Assembly: GCA_027449025.1 (NCBI GenBank) | Contig: DAIDMK010000003.1 | Span: forward strand, 1 to 64,000 | DNA: 64,000 nucleotides | Direction: 5' to 3' | Source: Lutibacter sp. | Lineage (GTDB): Bacteria; Bacteroidota; Bacteroidia; Flavobacteriales; Flavobacteriaceae | Part shown: positions 34,875-43,265 of the stretch, piece after piece | Position numbering within the stretch: the stretch's first letter is position 1 | How the letters are laid out: each line of letters begins with the position of its first letter | Position numbers and translations under genes: made by a program | Notes under the pieces: generated by a model | What the model saw: only the letters and a program-made list of their open reading frames with translations | What the model was told of the DNA's origin: nothing | The model's database searches: none

Positions 34875-35573
34875 TTATTGAATTGGTCGTTTCGTAAAAC
34901 CGCGCCTTACCATCTGGAATCCCGATCTAAAAAAATATGCAAGTGGCAGCACAAACATATGCATAAGTTTCGTGTAAGGAAAAATCATAAAAATGAACAG
35001 TCCGATCACTATGTGCAACTTGTATGTTATGCTATGGTCCATAATTATCGATCCTGCATCTGGTTGGAAAGTAATGACCTTTTGCGCCCATATACCTAAA
35101 GCAGCATAATTATCAACAGAGGATTCGGCAGAAATAAATATGGAGGCCAAACCTAACCATATTTCAACCAACAGCAATGCAAGAAGAAAAATATCTGCAG
35201 GTGTACTATTTATTCTAATCCGACTATTTTTCAGTCTTCTGATAAGTAATATTGTTATTCCAACTATGGATGCCAATCCAAAAACAGAGCCCATTACAAC
35301 TGCTAATATCTTTTTTGTAGCAGTGGTCATAAACAGGTGATAAAAGTGTTCAGGTGTAAACAAGCCTGTAAAATGTCCAATAAAAACCAATATAATGCCA
35401 TAATGAAACAGATTGCTGCCCCACCCCTGACCTTTTTTTGAAAGAAACTGACTCGACTCAGCTTGAAGGGATTTTGACGTTTTAACAATACGTGTAAAGA
35501 CACCAAACCAAAACAAAGTCATTGCAATATGTGGCAAATAAGTAAACAACAAGTTGTTGATAAAAATATCCAT
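34875..35573 (-). CDS. narI: Respiratory nitrate reductase gamma subunit (cytochrome b)
   Basis: 232 residues with five membrane helices. Four histidines fit the two axial heme b pairs of NarI: two in FHYGIILVFIGHFTGLF and two near the C-terminus (DHSITYKLHIVIGLFIFM, FPYTKLMHMFVLP). It anchors NarGH to the inner membrane and takes electrons from quinol. Last gene of narGHJI, six bases after narJ. Confidence 0.93.
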   Translation of the reverse strand: MDIFINNLLFTYLPHIAMTLFWFGVFTRIVKTSKSLQAESSQFLSKKGQGWGSNLFHYGIILVFIGHFTGLFTPEHFYHLFMTTATKKILAVVMGSVFGLASIVGITILLIRRLKNSRIRINSTPADIFLLALLLVEIWLGLASIFISAESSVDNYAALGIWAQKVITFQPDAGSIIMDHSITYKLHIVIGLFIFMIFPYTKLMHMFVLPLAYFFRSGFQMVRRGFTKRPIQ

Positions 35574-35578
35574 AAGAT

Positions 35579-36208
35579 CTATGATTTACAGGTTTTACAA
35601 GGGTTATCGCTGGAAAATGTTACCGGTTTTTCTTCATAAGCTTCATCAATGCTAATTTCAGGCATATTGGAGACCATTTGTTGTATTCTTGCTTCGGTTG
35701 GTTTTTTAGCCGACAAGTTAATAATAGCTGATAGAAGGTGCTGATACGGATTTTCCTTCTCATCAAGTTTTCTGTGAATGAAACCCACAATATCAATAAC
35801 CTCCGTTAAATATTCCCTTGCTTTCAAAGGTGACTGTAATGAAAGGAATTCAAGGAACACAGGTAGAAAATCGGGTAATTCAGATTGGTTAATTTGCAAA
35901 CCACTTTCCTTGTAAAGATCAATCAGGTCAACCATTGCCTGACCGCGATCTTTGGAGTCGCCGTGCACATGTTCAAAAAGGTAAAGCGAAACTGAGCGTG
36001 AATAATCAAAAAGTTGCACGTAGAATTCCTGCCAAAAAATAAGTGGTTTTTTGGCAAAGAAATCAACAAATACATCTATTCCAACAATTGTTTCTGTATT
36101 CAATAAATTCTCCTCCTTGAGTGAAGAGTTTACCCGAGGTAAAAAGTTGTAAATTTCCTCATTGGGATAGGTTGTCAATAGCGATAATATTCTATAAGTT
36201 TTTAACAT
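35579..36208 (-). CDS. narJ: Nitrate reductase assembly chaperone
   Basis: 209 residues from the ATG at 36208. A perfect GGAGG lies eight bases upstream, within the end of narH; the longer ATG at 36223 overlaps that ribosome-binding site and narH and is less likely. Helical protein of the NarJ/TorD type (e.g. FLPVFLEFLSLQSP, DVFVDFFAKKPLIFWQEFY). It ends with a CxxC (NPCKTCKS). NarJ delivers the molybdenum cofactor into NarG before membrane attachment. Confidence 0.9.
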   Translation of the reverse strand: MLKTYRILSLLTTYPNEEIYNFLPRVNSSLKEENLLNTETIVGIDVFVDFFAKKPLIFWQEFYVQLFDYSRSVSLYLFEHVHGDSKDRGQAMVDLIDLYKESGLQINQSELPDFLPVFLEFLSLQSPLKAREYLTEVIDIVGFIHRKLDEKENPYQHLLSAIINLSAKKPTEARIQQMVSNMPEISIDEAYEEKPVTFSSDNPCKTCKS

Positions 36209-36209
36209 T

Positions 36210-37700
36210 TTACATTCCTCCAAACAAGTTTTTTAATCTATTTTCTGTGCTGCCACAGCCTTCACCATCACTAAAACCGCATCCGGCCTTATCACCAAAA
36301 GCATCAAAGGCATATTCCTTATGCGATACAGGTATAACAAATCGGTCTTCGTAATCAGCTATGGCCATGTAGCGGTACATTTCTTCCACCATTTCACGGG
36401 TTAATCCAGTTCCCTCCAAAACTTTCTCATCGACATTGTTTTCTACGGTTTTAGACCTCATGAAAGCACGCATGGCGAGCATCTTTACCAATGCTTCTTT
36501 TACGGGCTTTTCATCGCCTGCAGTGAACATATTTGCTAAGTATTTAATAGGAATACGAAGCATGTCAACATCAGGAATAATACCATTAAATCCGAGTTTT
36601 CCGCTTTCAACTTCCTCCTGAATGGGGGAAAGTGGCGGTGTGTACCAAACCATTGGTAAAGTTCGGTACTCGGGATGAAGAGGGAAAGCTACTTTCCACT
36701 CTACTGCCATTTTGTAAACTGGAGAGTTTTGAGCGGCCTCAATAAAATTGTCTGGAATACCTTGTTTTTTGGCTTCTGCAATAATTTTAGGATCGTTTGG
36801 ATCGAGGAAAATATCAAGATGAGATTGGTAAAGATCTTTTGGATTTTCTGTAGAAGCCGATTCTTTAATTTTTTCAGCATCATAAAGCATCACACCGATA
36901 TACCTTATTCTTCCAACACAAGTTTCACTACAAATGGTTGGTTCACCGTTTTCAATTTTTGGATAACAAAAAGTACATTTCTCAGATCGTTTTGTTTTCC
37001 AGTTGAAATATATTTTTTTATACGGGCAGGCACTCACGCACTCACGCCAGCCCCTGCAGCGATTCTGATCGATAAGCACAATACCATCATCCTCTCGTTT
37101 GTATATCGCTCCAGAAGGGCATGCCGCCACACAGGTAGGGTTGAGACAATGTTCGCACAAGCGTGGCAAATACATCATAAAGGCATTCTCATACTTACTG
37201 TAAATCTCTTTATCAATATCGTCAAAGTTTTTTTCTTTACTTCTTTTTTCAAATTCACCTCCAAGGTTATCCTCCCAATTAGGTCCTTTTTCAATTTTGT
37301 CCATCGGAAGACCGGTTAACATGGAGTAAGGTCTAGCCGAGGGAGGCGTTACAAACTTTGCCGAAGAATGTAAAACACTGTAATTAAAGGTAAATGGTTC
37401 ATAATAATCATCTATTTGAGGCAAGTGAGGATTTGAAAAAATGTTTTTCATAATCTCTGATTTGTTTCCCATACGTGGGCTGAGTTTCGACTTATTGAGC
37501 TTCCATCCCCCTTTCCATTTCTCCTGATTTTCCCAATCAGTAGGGTAACCCGTACCTGGTTTGGTCTCCACATTGTTAAACCATGCGTATTCCACCCCCT
37601 TGCGAGTAGTCCATACATTTTTGCAGGTAACCGAACAAGTATGACAGCCGATACATTTATCGAGGTTTAATACCATCGCAATTTGAGCTTGAATTTTCAT
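36210..37700 (-). CDS. narH: Respiratory nitrate reductase beta subunit (Fe-S electron transfer)
   Basis: 496 residues. Iron-sulfur clusters are visible in order: NLDKCIGCHTCSVTCKNVWT, RLCEHCLNPTCVAACPSGAI, NRCRGWRECVSACPYKKI (tryptophan in place of a cysteine marks the [3Fe-4S] cluster), and SEKCTFCYP with CSETCVGRIRYIG. The sequence follows the enterobacterial NarH closely as I recall it, including ETKPGTGYPTDWENQEKW. It relays electrons from NarI to NarG. Confidence 0.97.
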   Translation of the reverse strand: MKIQAQIAMVLNLDKCIGCHTCSVTCKNVWTTRKGVEYAWFNNVETKPGTGYPTDWENQEKWKGGWKLNKSKLSPRMGNKSEIMKNIFSNPHLPQIDDYYEPFTFNYSVLHSSAKFVTPPSARPYSMLTGLPMDKIEKGPNWEDNLGGEFEKRSKEKNFDDIDKEIYSKYENAFMMYLPRLCEHCLNPTCVAACPSGAIYKREDDGIVLIDQNRCRGWRECVSACPYKKIYFNWKTKRSEKCTFCYPKIENGEPTICSETCVGRIRYIGVMLYDAEKIKESASTENPKDLYQSHLDIFLDPNDPKIIAEAKKQGIPDNFIEAAQNSPVYKMAVEWKVAFPLHPEYRTLPMVWYTPPLSPIQEEVESGKLGFNGIIPDVDMLRIPIKYLANMFTAGDEKPVKEALVKMLAMRAFMRSKTVENNVDEKVLEGTGLTREMVEEMYRYMAIADYEDRFVIPVSHKEYAFDAFGDKAGCGFSDGEGCGSTENRLKNLFGGM

Positions 37701-37721
37701 ATTCAGTATGACTTAGATGTA

Positions 37722-40700
37722 TTAATATGTTATTTCTTTATCTTTCCACGCCACTTTCTTCATTTTACGAACCACCACAAACTCGTCACGGTTTGACCCG
37801 ATTGTTCCGTAGTAGTTAAAACCATAAGCCAATTGAGCATATCCTCCAATCATGTGAGTTGGTTTCAAGCACAAGCGTTCCACTGAATTATGAACTCCGC
37901 CACGGTGGCCAGTCAATTGACTAACAGGCATGTTCACGGTTCGTTCCTGATTGTGATACATGATTAACGCACCTACAGGAATCCGCTGTGATACAATCAA
38001 CCTCGCTACAGATGCTCCGTTGCTGTTAAATACTTCAATCCAGTCATTATCCTTAAGACCGATGCTGGCAGCATCTGTTTCACTCATCCAAGCTACCGGA
38101 CCTCCCCGACCAAGGGTGAGCATGACTAAATTGTCGGACCAAGAGGAGTGAATCGTCCACTTATTATGCGGAGTCATGATATTTATGACCATGTATTCAT
38201 CATCCTTCTCCACTTTACCCAATACCTCAACAATTGATTTGGTATTGATGGGTGGTTTGTAAGTAACCATATTCTCGCCAAAGGCAATCATCCATGGATG
38301 GTCCTGATATAATGTTTGCCTACCGGTAATTGTTCGCCATGGAATGAGTTCATGTACATTGGTATAACCAGCATTGTAGGAAACCTTTTCAGAGTCGATA
38401 CCGCTCCAGATAGGTGAGGTGATAATCTTTCGAGGTTGCGAAAGCAGGTCGCGGTAACGTATTTTTTCCTCCTCACGACCTAAAGCCAGATGTGTGTGTT
38501 TGCGTCCTGTAATTGCTTCAAGCGCTTTCCATGCTTTCATGGCAACCGCACCATTGGTCTCAGGAGCTAGAGAAAGAATAACCTCCGCAGCCTGAATATC
38601 TGTTTCAATCTTCGGAAGACCTTTAGTTTCACCCTCTTCACTTTTGGTAGTGTTTAGGAGTCCCAACAGTTCTATTTCAGCCTCAGTGTTCCAGTTAATT
38701 CCTTTACCGCCATTGCCCATAGTTTTCATTAATGGTCCAAGGCTGGTGAATCGATTGTAGGTTTCAGGGTAATTGCGTTTAAGCGTGATTATCTTGGAAA
38801 AATTGATTCCAGGCTTTATTTCTAAATTCGAATTTTTCCAGTCTTTTGCGTCCCTAGTCTCCGATAATTCCATTGGTGTATCGTGTTGTAAAGGAAGCAG
38901 TACAACGTCTGTTTCATTGCCCAAATGTCCCTTTGAAAGTATCGAAAATTTCTCTGCTAGCCCTTTGAAAATATCCCAATCGGTTCTTGATTCCCATATA
39001 GGATCAACAGCCCGAGAAAAAGGATGAATAAATGGATGCATATCACTGGTACTCAAATCATTTTTCTCGTACCACGAAGCAGCGGGAAGCAAAATGTCTG
39101 AATGTAAGCCAGTTGTTGACATTCTAAAATCGAGGGTTACCAGCAGATCAAGCTTCCCTTCCGGGGCTTCATCATGCCATTTAACTTCGGAAGGTAACGA
39201 ATGCCCGAGTTCTTTAAGATCATTGCCCTGAACGCTATTTTGAGTTCCCAGCAGGTGTTTCATAAAGTATTCCATTCCCTTGGCACTAGATCCAAGTAAG
39301 TTCGATCGCCACACAAACAGGTTACGCGGGAAGTTGTCTGGATTGTCAGGATCTTCGGATGCGATATTCAATTGGCCATTTTTAAGTTCCGAAACCACAT
39401 ATTCCTCTGAAGTCATCCCTGCCGCTTCGGCCTTTTTGGCTATTATTAGAGGATTCTTGCTTAATTGGGGAGAGCTAGGCAACCAACCCATTCGTTCAGC
39501 ACGAACATTGCAATCGATGAGTGAAAGATTTTCCCAATCCGACTTATTTGCAAGCGGAGAGACTATTTCGTCTAATTTCAATTTCTCGTAACGCCATTGA
39601 TCAGTGTGCATATACATATATGACGTGGTATTCATGTGTCGTGGTGGGCGGTTCCAGTCGAGGGCAAAGGCTAGGGGCAACCAGCCTGTCTGTGGTCGTA
39701 GTTTCTCTTGTCCGACATAATGAGACCATCCACCGCCTGACTGACCAACACAACCACAAAAAACCAGCATATTGATAGCACTGCGGTAAATCATATCGGT
39801 ATGATACCAATGGTTGACTCCAGCGCCGATAATAATCATTGATTTTCCTTCGGTAGCAGCCGCGTTTTCAGCAAATTGTCTGGCTGTTGAAATAATATGT
39901 TCGGCGGGTACGCCAGTGATTTTCTCTTGCCATTTTGGAGTAAATGGGAGGTCTTCATCATAGCTTTTTGCTGAATTCGGATCATCAAAACCACGGTCAA
40001 TTCCATAATTGGCAACCATCAGGTCAAATACGGTACAGGTATAAATTTCACCTTGGATGGTTTTGATTTTCCGGACTGGGACTTTTCGTTCAATTATATC
40101 GTTGTGGCCTGTTGCCGAAAAATGTTCGTGTTTAAAAGTCAATCCGCCAAAATAAGGGAACTGCACCTGAATCACTTCATCATGCTTTTCAAAAAGTGAA
40201 AGTTGAGGCACAATGTCTGCACCTGTTTTGCTGTCCTTTAGCTCCAGATTCCATTTTTGTTTTTTCTCCCATCGCGATCCAATCGTACCGTTTGGCACTA
40301 CATAGTTAGATGTTAATTCATCTAGCAAAACAGGTTTCCATTCCAATTTTTCACCTACATCGGACATGTCTTTAAGATCACTAGCCCTGAGAAGTGTTCC
40401 ACTCATATATTTCCCATCTTTGTTCTCAATTTTCACCAAGAATGGCAAATCCGAATATTGCCGGGCATATTTCTCAAAATAGGGTGTTTTGTTATTGATG
40501 TAAAATTCTTTCAGAATCACATGCCCCATTGCCATCCCCAAAGCAGCATCGGTACCTTGTTTAGGTTTCATCCACAAATCGGCAAATTTAACGGCATCGC
40601 TGTAGTCGGGGGCAATAACAATTGATTTTGTTCCTTTATAGCGAACCTGAGTATAGAAAGGTGAATCGGGTGTACGTGTTAGCGGGACATTCGATCCCCA

Positions 40701-41453
40701 GAGCATCAGAAAGGATGAGTTATACCAATCAGCACTTTCGGGAACATCAGTTTGCTCGCCCCATGTTTGTGGTGATGCCGGCGGCAAATCGCAATAAAAA
40801 TCGTAAAAACTCAAAACAGTTCCTCCAATTAGGCTCATATAGCGTGTACCCGCAGCGTAAGATACCATTGACATGGCAGGAATAGGAGAGAATCCGACAA
40901 GCCTGTCGGGACCATAGGTTTTTATGGTATAAATATTTGCAGCTGCCATGATTTCATTTACTTCGTCCCAGTCGGCACGGATAAAACCTCCAAGCCCTCG
41001 GGCAGCTTTATATTGTTTCGAAATGACCGGATCACTGACCACTGCCTCCCAGGCTTTAACTGGATCAGAAAGCCGGGTCTTTGCTTCTTTATAGGCCGTT
41101 AACAACTCCCCTCGAATCATAGGATATTTTACGCGGTTGGCGCTGTATAGATACCAAGAATAACTGGCACCCCTTGGACAACCACGAGGTTCGTGATTAG
41201 GTAAGCCCGGCCGGGTTCTTGGATAGTCTGTCTGTTGTGTTTCCCAAGTGACCAAACCATTTTTTACAAAAATTTTCCACGAACAGGATCCTGTACAGTT
41301 TACTCCATGAGTGGAGCGAACAACCTTGTCGTGTTGCCACCGGTTGCGGTACATTCTTTCCCAGTCACGGTTTTCGCTGGTAATGGCAATGTGTTTGTCG
41401 TTCGTTTTTTTTACCTCTTTACTGAAGTAGAAAAGTTTGTTTAATAGACTCAT
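37722..41453 (-). CDS. narG: Respiratory nitrate reductase alpha subunit (Mo-bisMGD catalytic)
   Basis: 1243 residues. N-terminal [4Fe-4S] FS0 site with the His-type ligand set HGVNCTGSCSWKIFVKN and RGCPRGASYSW; the molybdenum-ligating Asp is in FYCDLPPASPQTWGEQTD. Other landmarks: WYNSSFLMLWGSNVPLTRTP, GAGVNHWYHTDMIYRSAINM, GCVGQSGGGWSHYVGQ, and FGFNYYGTIGSN-like RDEFVVVRK end. The whole length corresponds to E. coli NarG with long identical runs by recollection. Membrane-bound, nitrate reduced on the cytoplasmic side. Base composition is visibly higher in G+C (about 42 percent in a sampled line, 32 percent in a phosphate-permease line) than in neighbouring genes. Confidence 0.97.
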   Translation of the reverse strand: MSLLNKLFYFSKEVKKTNDKHIAITSENRDWERMYRNRWQHDKVVRSTHGVNCTGSCSWKIFVKNGLVTWETQQTDYPRTRPGLPNHEPRGCPRGASYSWYLYSANRVKYPMIRGELLTAYKEAKTRLSDPVKAWEAVVSDPVISKQYKAARGLGGFIRADWDEVNEIMAAANIYTIKTYGPDRLVGFSPIPAMSMVSYAAGTRYMSLIGGTVLSFYDFYCDLPPASPQTWGEQTDVPESADWYNSSFLMLWGSNVPLTRTPDSPFYTQVRYKGTKSIVIAPDYSDAVKFADLWMKPKQGTDAALGMAMGHVILKEFYINNKTPYFEKYARQYSDLPFLVKIENKDGKYMSGTLLRASDLKDMSDVGEKLEWKPVLLDELTSNYVVPNGTIGSRWEKKQKWNLELKDSKTGADIVPQLSLFEKHDEVIQVQFPYFGGLTFKHEHFSATGHNDIIERKVPVRKIKTIQGEIYTCTVFDLMVANYGIDRGFDDPNSAKSYDEDLPFTPKWQEKITGVPAEHIISTARQFAENAAATEGKSMIIIGAGVNHWYHTDMIYRSAINMLVFCGCVGQSGGGWSHYVGQEKLRPQTGWLPLAFALDWNRPPRHMNTTSYMYMHTDQWRYEKLKLDEIVSPLANKSDWENLSLIDCNVRAERMGWLPSSPQLSKNPLIIAKKAEAAGMTSEEYVVSELKNGQLNIASEDPDNPDNFPRNLFVWRSNLLGSSAKGMEYFMKHLLGTQNSVQGNDLKELGHSLPSEVKWHDEAPEGKLDLLVTLDFRMSTTGLHSDILLPAASWYEKNDLSTSDMHPFIHPFSRAVDPIWESRTDWDIFKGLAEKFSILSKGHLGNETDVVLLPLQHDTPMELSETRDAKDWKNSNLEIKPGINFSKIITLKRNYPETYNRFTSLGPLMKTMGNGGKGINWNTEAEIELLGLLNTTKSEEGETKGLPKIETDIQAAEVILSLAPETNGAVAMKAWKALEAITGRKHTHLALGREEEKIRYRDLLSQPRKIITSPIWSGIDSEKVSYNAGYTNVHELIPWRTITGRQTLYQDHPWMIAFGENMVTYKPPINTKSIVEVLGKVEKDDEYMVINIMTPHNKWTIHSSWSDNLVMLTLGRGGPVAWMSETDAASIGLKDNDWIEVFNSNGASVARLIVSQRIPVGALIMYHNQERTVNMPVSQLTGHRGGVHNSVERLCLKPTHMIGGYAQLAYGFNYYGTIGSNRDEFVVVRKMKKVAWKDKEITY

Positions 41454-41513
41454 GGCAAGGGGATATAAGGGGATTAAAAGAAAATACTCTTACAATCCAC
41501 CGTAATTCATATG

Positions 41514-41545
41514 CAAATCTACATATAAGTAATATTATCTCCAAA
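41514..41545 (-). promoter_or_regulatory. narG promoter of the Bacteroidota type
   Basis: On the minus strand TTTG (plus 41542-41545), a 20-base spacer and TAGATTTG (plus 41514-41521) match the -33 TTTG and -7 TAnnTTTG consensus. Start of transcription would be about 50 bases before the narG ATG. Confidence 0.6.
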
Positions 41546-41682
41546 AGAATCAGGGAGCCTTAAGTTGATTTTTGTCCGACTATTCTCTAATTTATATTGA
41601 GTCTAGATTAAATATAGAAGGCCTAATAAAGATTAACCTTTAAGGGCTAATACTATATAAAATAAACAAAAAGTACAAGACA

Positions 41683-42765
41683 CTATTTAGTTGCTAATGG
41701 CCAGTAATCTCTTACAATGGAATAAAGCATACCCACACAGGCAATAGCCCATGCCGCAAGTGCAGTGTATACAAAAAAGGAAGGAATAACCATAAGGAAG
41801 GAGAGTTCAAGCGCATGTGAAAGCTTTACTGTGCATACGGTATACATCCCCAAGGGGAAAATCATTCCCCAGTATTGTGGGTTATATTTCAAGGGCATTT
41901 GTTTGAAAATATGCCGCCAGATACCCAAAATAACAATCAGGGGAATCCACCAGGTGCCGATGGCCCAGAAAAAAAGTGTAAAACCTTTTAAAAAAGGAAG
42001 TATTTCCATTAAAAACGACCAGTTATTTGCACTCAGCATTAACGTAGAGCCTGCCAGCGTAGAAATGGCCACTGCCCCCATGTTTATCCAGTAGGGAGGC
42101 GCAAATTCTTCAGCTTTCATACTGAAAAACGACATCCGATAAACAATGAGTGTAATTATAATAATATAAAACATGCATCCGCTCAGAAACATAAAAAGTG
42201 AAAAAAAGAGCACTTGTTCTGCGGCAAAAGGGAGATAACCGACCAGCAAAGCAGCAAGAATAGACACAGACTGGGTGGAAACTATGATTAGCAACCATAG
42301 CCCACTAATAGCTTCATTGATAGGGGGTTTCGCTTTTTTAACAGAAAAAACGGTAAAAACAATGTAAATGAGGAAAAACCAGGCTGTTGTTCCAATATAG
42401 AACAAAGTGATGGCGATAGGATAATTTTCTGCAATGGTCACAAATTGGCTGCCCAATACACAAGTTCCAGCTACAAAGGTTAGTAAACCTGGGCTTTTAG
42501 AAGGGTCGCCAATATCAGCCATAAACTTTTCCGAATAGAGCACCATCCGTGCAAAAAATAGGATGACCAAATAAAGATAGAGCCCTATGTTAAAGTAAAA
42601 CAGCAGATTCGCAATAGTGAAAAAACTAAAATTGTAAGCTGCGATAGATACTATACCTGTGGCCATAACCAGCGCGAAATAGGCAATAGATAAGTTAGAG
42701 AGGTCTCGCAGAAATGTAGTACTAATTGTGTGTTTTCTATGCGTCATTGATTGGTTTGTCATCAA
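41683..42765 (-). CDS. TDT/SLAC1-type transporter (tellurite-resistance/dicarboxylate transporter family)
   Basis: 360 residues with about ten membrane helices. The family opening is LSIAYFALVMATGIVSIAAY; then GTCVLGSQFVTIA, FFWAIGTWWIPLIVILGIWR, QYWGMIFPLGMYTVCTVKL. These match the TehA/Mae1/SLAC1 superfamily, which includes anion channels that pass chloride, nitrate or organic acids. Upstream of narGHJI on the same strand, it may be the nitrate or nitrite permease of this operon in place of a NarK protein (inference). A separate narG promoter lies between. Possible later starts exist (MTNQ, MTHRK). Confidence 0.8.
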   Translation of the reverse strand: MMTNQSMTHRKHTISTTFLRDLSNLSIAYFALVMATGIVSIAAYNFSFFTIANLLFYFNIGLYLYLVILFFARMVLYSEKFMADIGDPSKSPGLLTFVAGTCVLGSQFVTIAENYPIAITLFYIGTTAWFFLIYIVFTVFSVKKAKPPINEAISGLWLLIIVSTQSVSILAALLVGYLPFAAEQVLFFSLFMFLSGCMFYIIIITLIVYRMSFFSMKAEEFAPPYWINMGAVAISTLAGSTLMLSANNWSFLMEILPFLKGFTLFFWAIGTWWIPLIVILGIWRHIFKQMPLKYNPQYWGMIFPLGMYTVCTVKLSHALELSFLMVIPSFFVYTALAAWAIACVGMLYSIVRDYWPLATK

Positions 42766-42847
42766 AAAAAATTGGAAGGTTCGTACAAATTAGTATAATA
42801 ATTAAGAGTCAAAATTCACAATGTTGTTAATGAAAGTTACTGTTTAC

Positions 42848-42887
42848 AACCGCTTTCAAAGATAAAATTTTATCGTTGAAAGCGGTT
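42848..42887. terminator. 40-base near-perfect palindrome
   Basis: AACCGCTTTCAAAGATAAAA and TTTTATCGTTGAAAGCGGTT are complementary at 19 of 20 positions, followed on the plus strand by GGTTTTT. It is probably a terminator left over from the dead gene upstream on the minus strand, though its symmetry also fits an operator. Confidence 0.5.
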
Positions 42888-43142
42888 GGTTTTTAAAAAA
42901 TATTTTTGATTTAAGTTGGGGCCTTTTATTGATGGCATCCTAAAGTCTTTTCCGCCTTGAATAATCATAATAGGTGTATTCCTTTGGTCAACGTTTTCGA
43001 CCGGGTTGAATTCGTTATAGGCTTTTTGTGCGTCAACATTTTTTTTATCCCAATAAGCGTCACCCTAATCCCAATTCAAAAAAAGTTCTTTAGAGGTTCT
43101 GTACATACTTTTCCAGTTAAAAAATACCGTTGTGAGAAATAA
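42888..43142 (-). pseudogene. C-terminal relic of an S9-family (prolyl oligopeptidase-type) peptidase
   Basis: On the minus strand one frame reads SMYRTSKELFLNWD, a stop, GDAYWDKK, then AQKAYNEFNPVENVDQRNTP and IMIIQGGKDFRMP. This is the end of an S9 peptidase: YGTTEELFFxxWDxGxxYW, the FNPxxxVDxWxTPxLIIQGGKD strand carries the catalytic Asp in GGKD in intact members. The rest of the gene is absent. It fills most of the 500-base gap 42766-43265. Confidence 0.7.
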
Positions 43143-43206
43143 AACTTTTGAATCTTCCTACATGAACTTCGGTCAAATAGAATACGCAAACTGGGCAAAA
43201 ACTTTG

Positions 43207-43214
43207 TAGCTTTG
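43207..43214 (+). promoter_or_regulatory. -7 element for the acyl-CoA synthetase gene
   Basis: TAGCTTTG matches TAnnTTTG about 50 bases before the ATG at 43266; the matching -33 TTTG is not evident. A very similar word order (ACTTTGTAACTTTG) precedes rsmI at about 45101. Confidence 0.4.
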
Positions 43215-43265
43215 TGCACACCAAAAAGTTAATATTTTTTTAAATATTAAAAGCAAAAGAAATCC

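Noticed and set aside
39601-39810. Open frames antisense to narG and other large genes
   Set aside because: They are shadows of long real genes in other frames and carry no family motif.
41560-41620. FNR/CRP-like site TTGAGTCTAGATTAA upstream of narG
   Set aside because: Half sites are not symmetrical and spacing does not fit TTGAT-N4-ATCAA.
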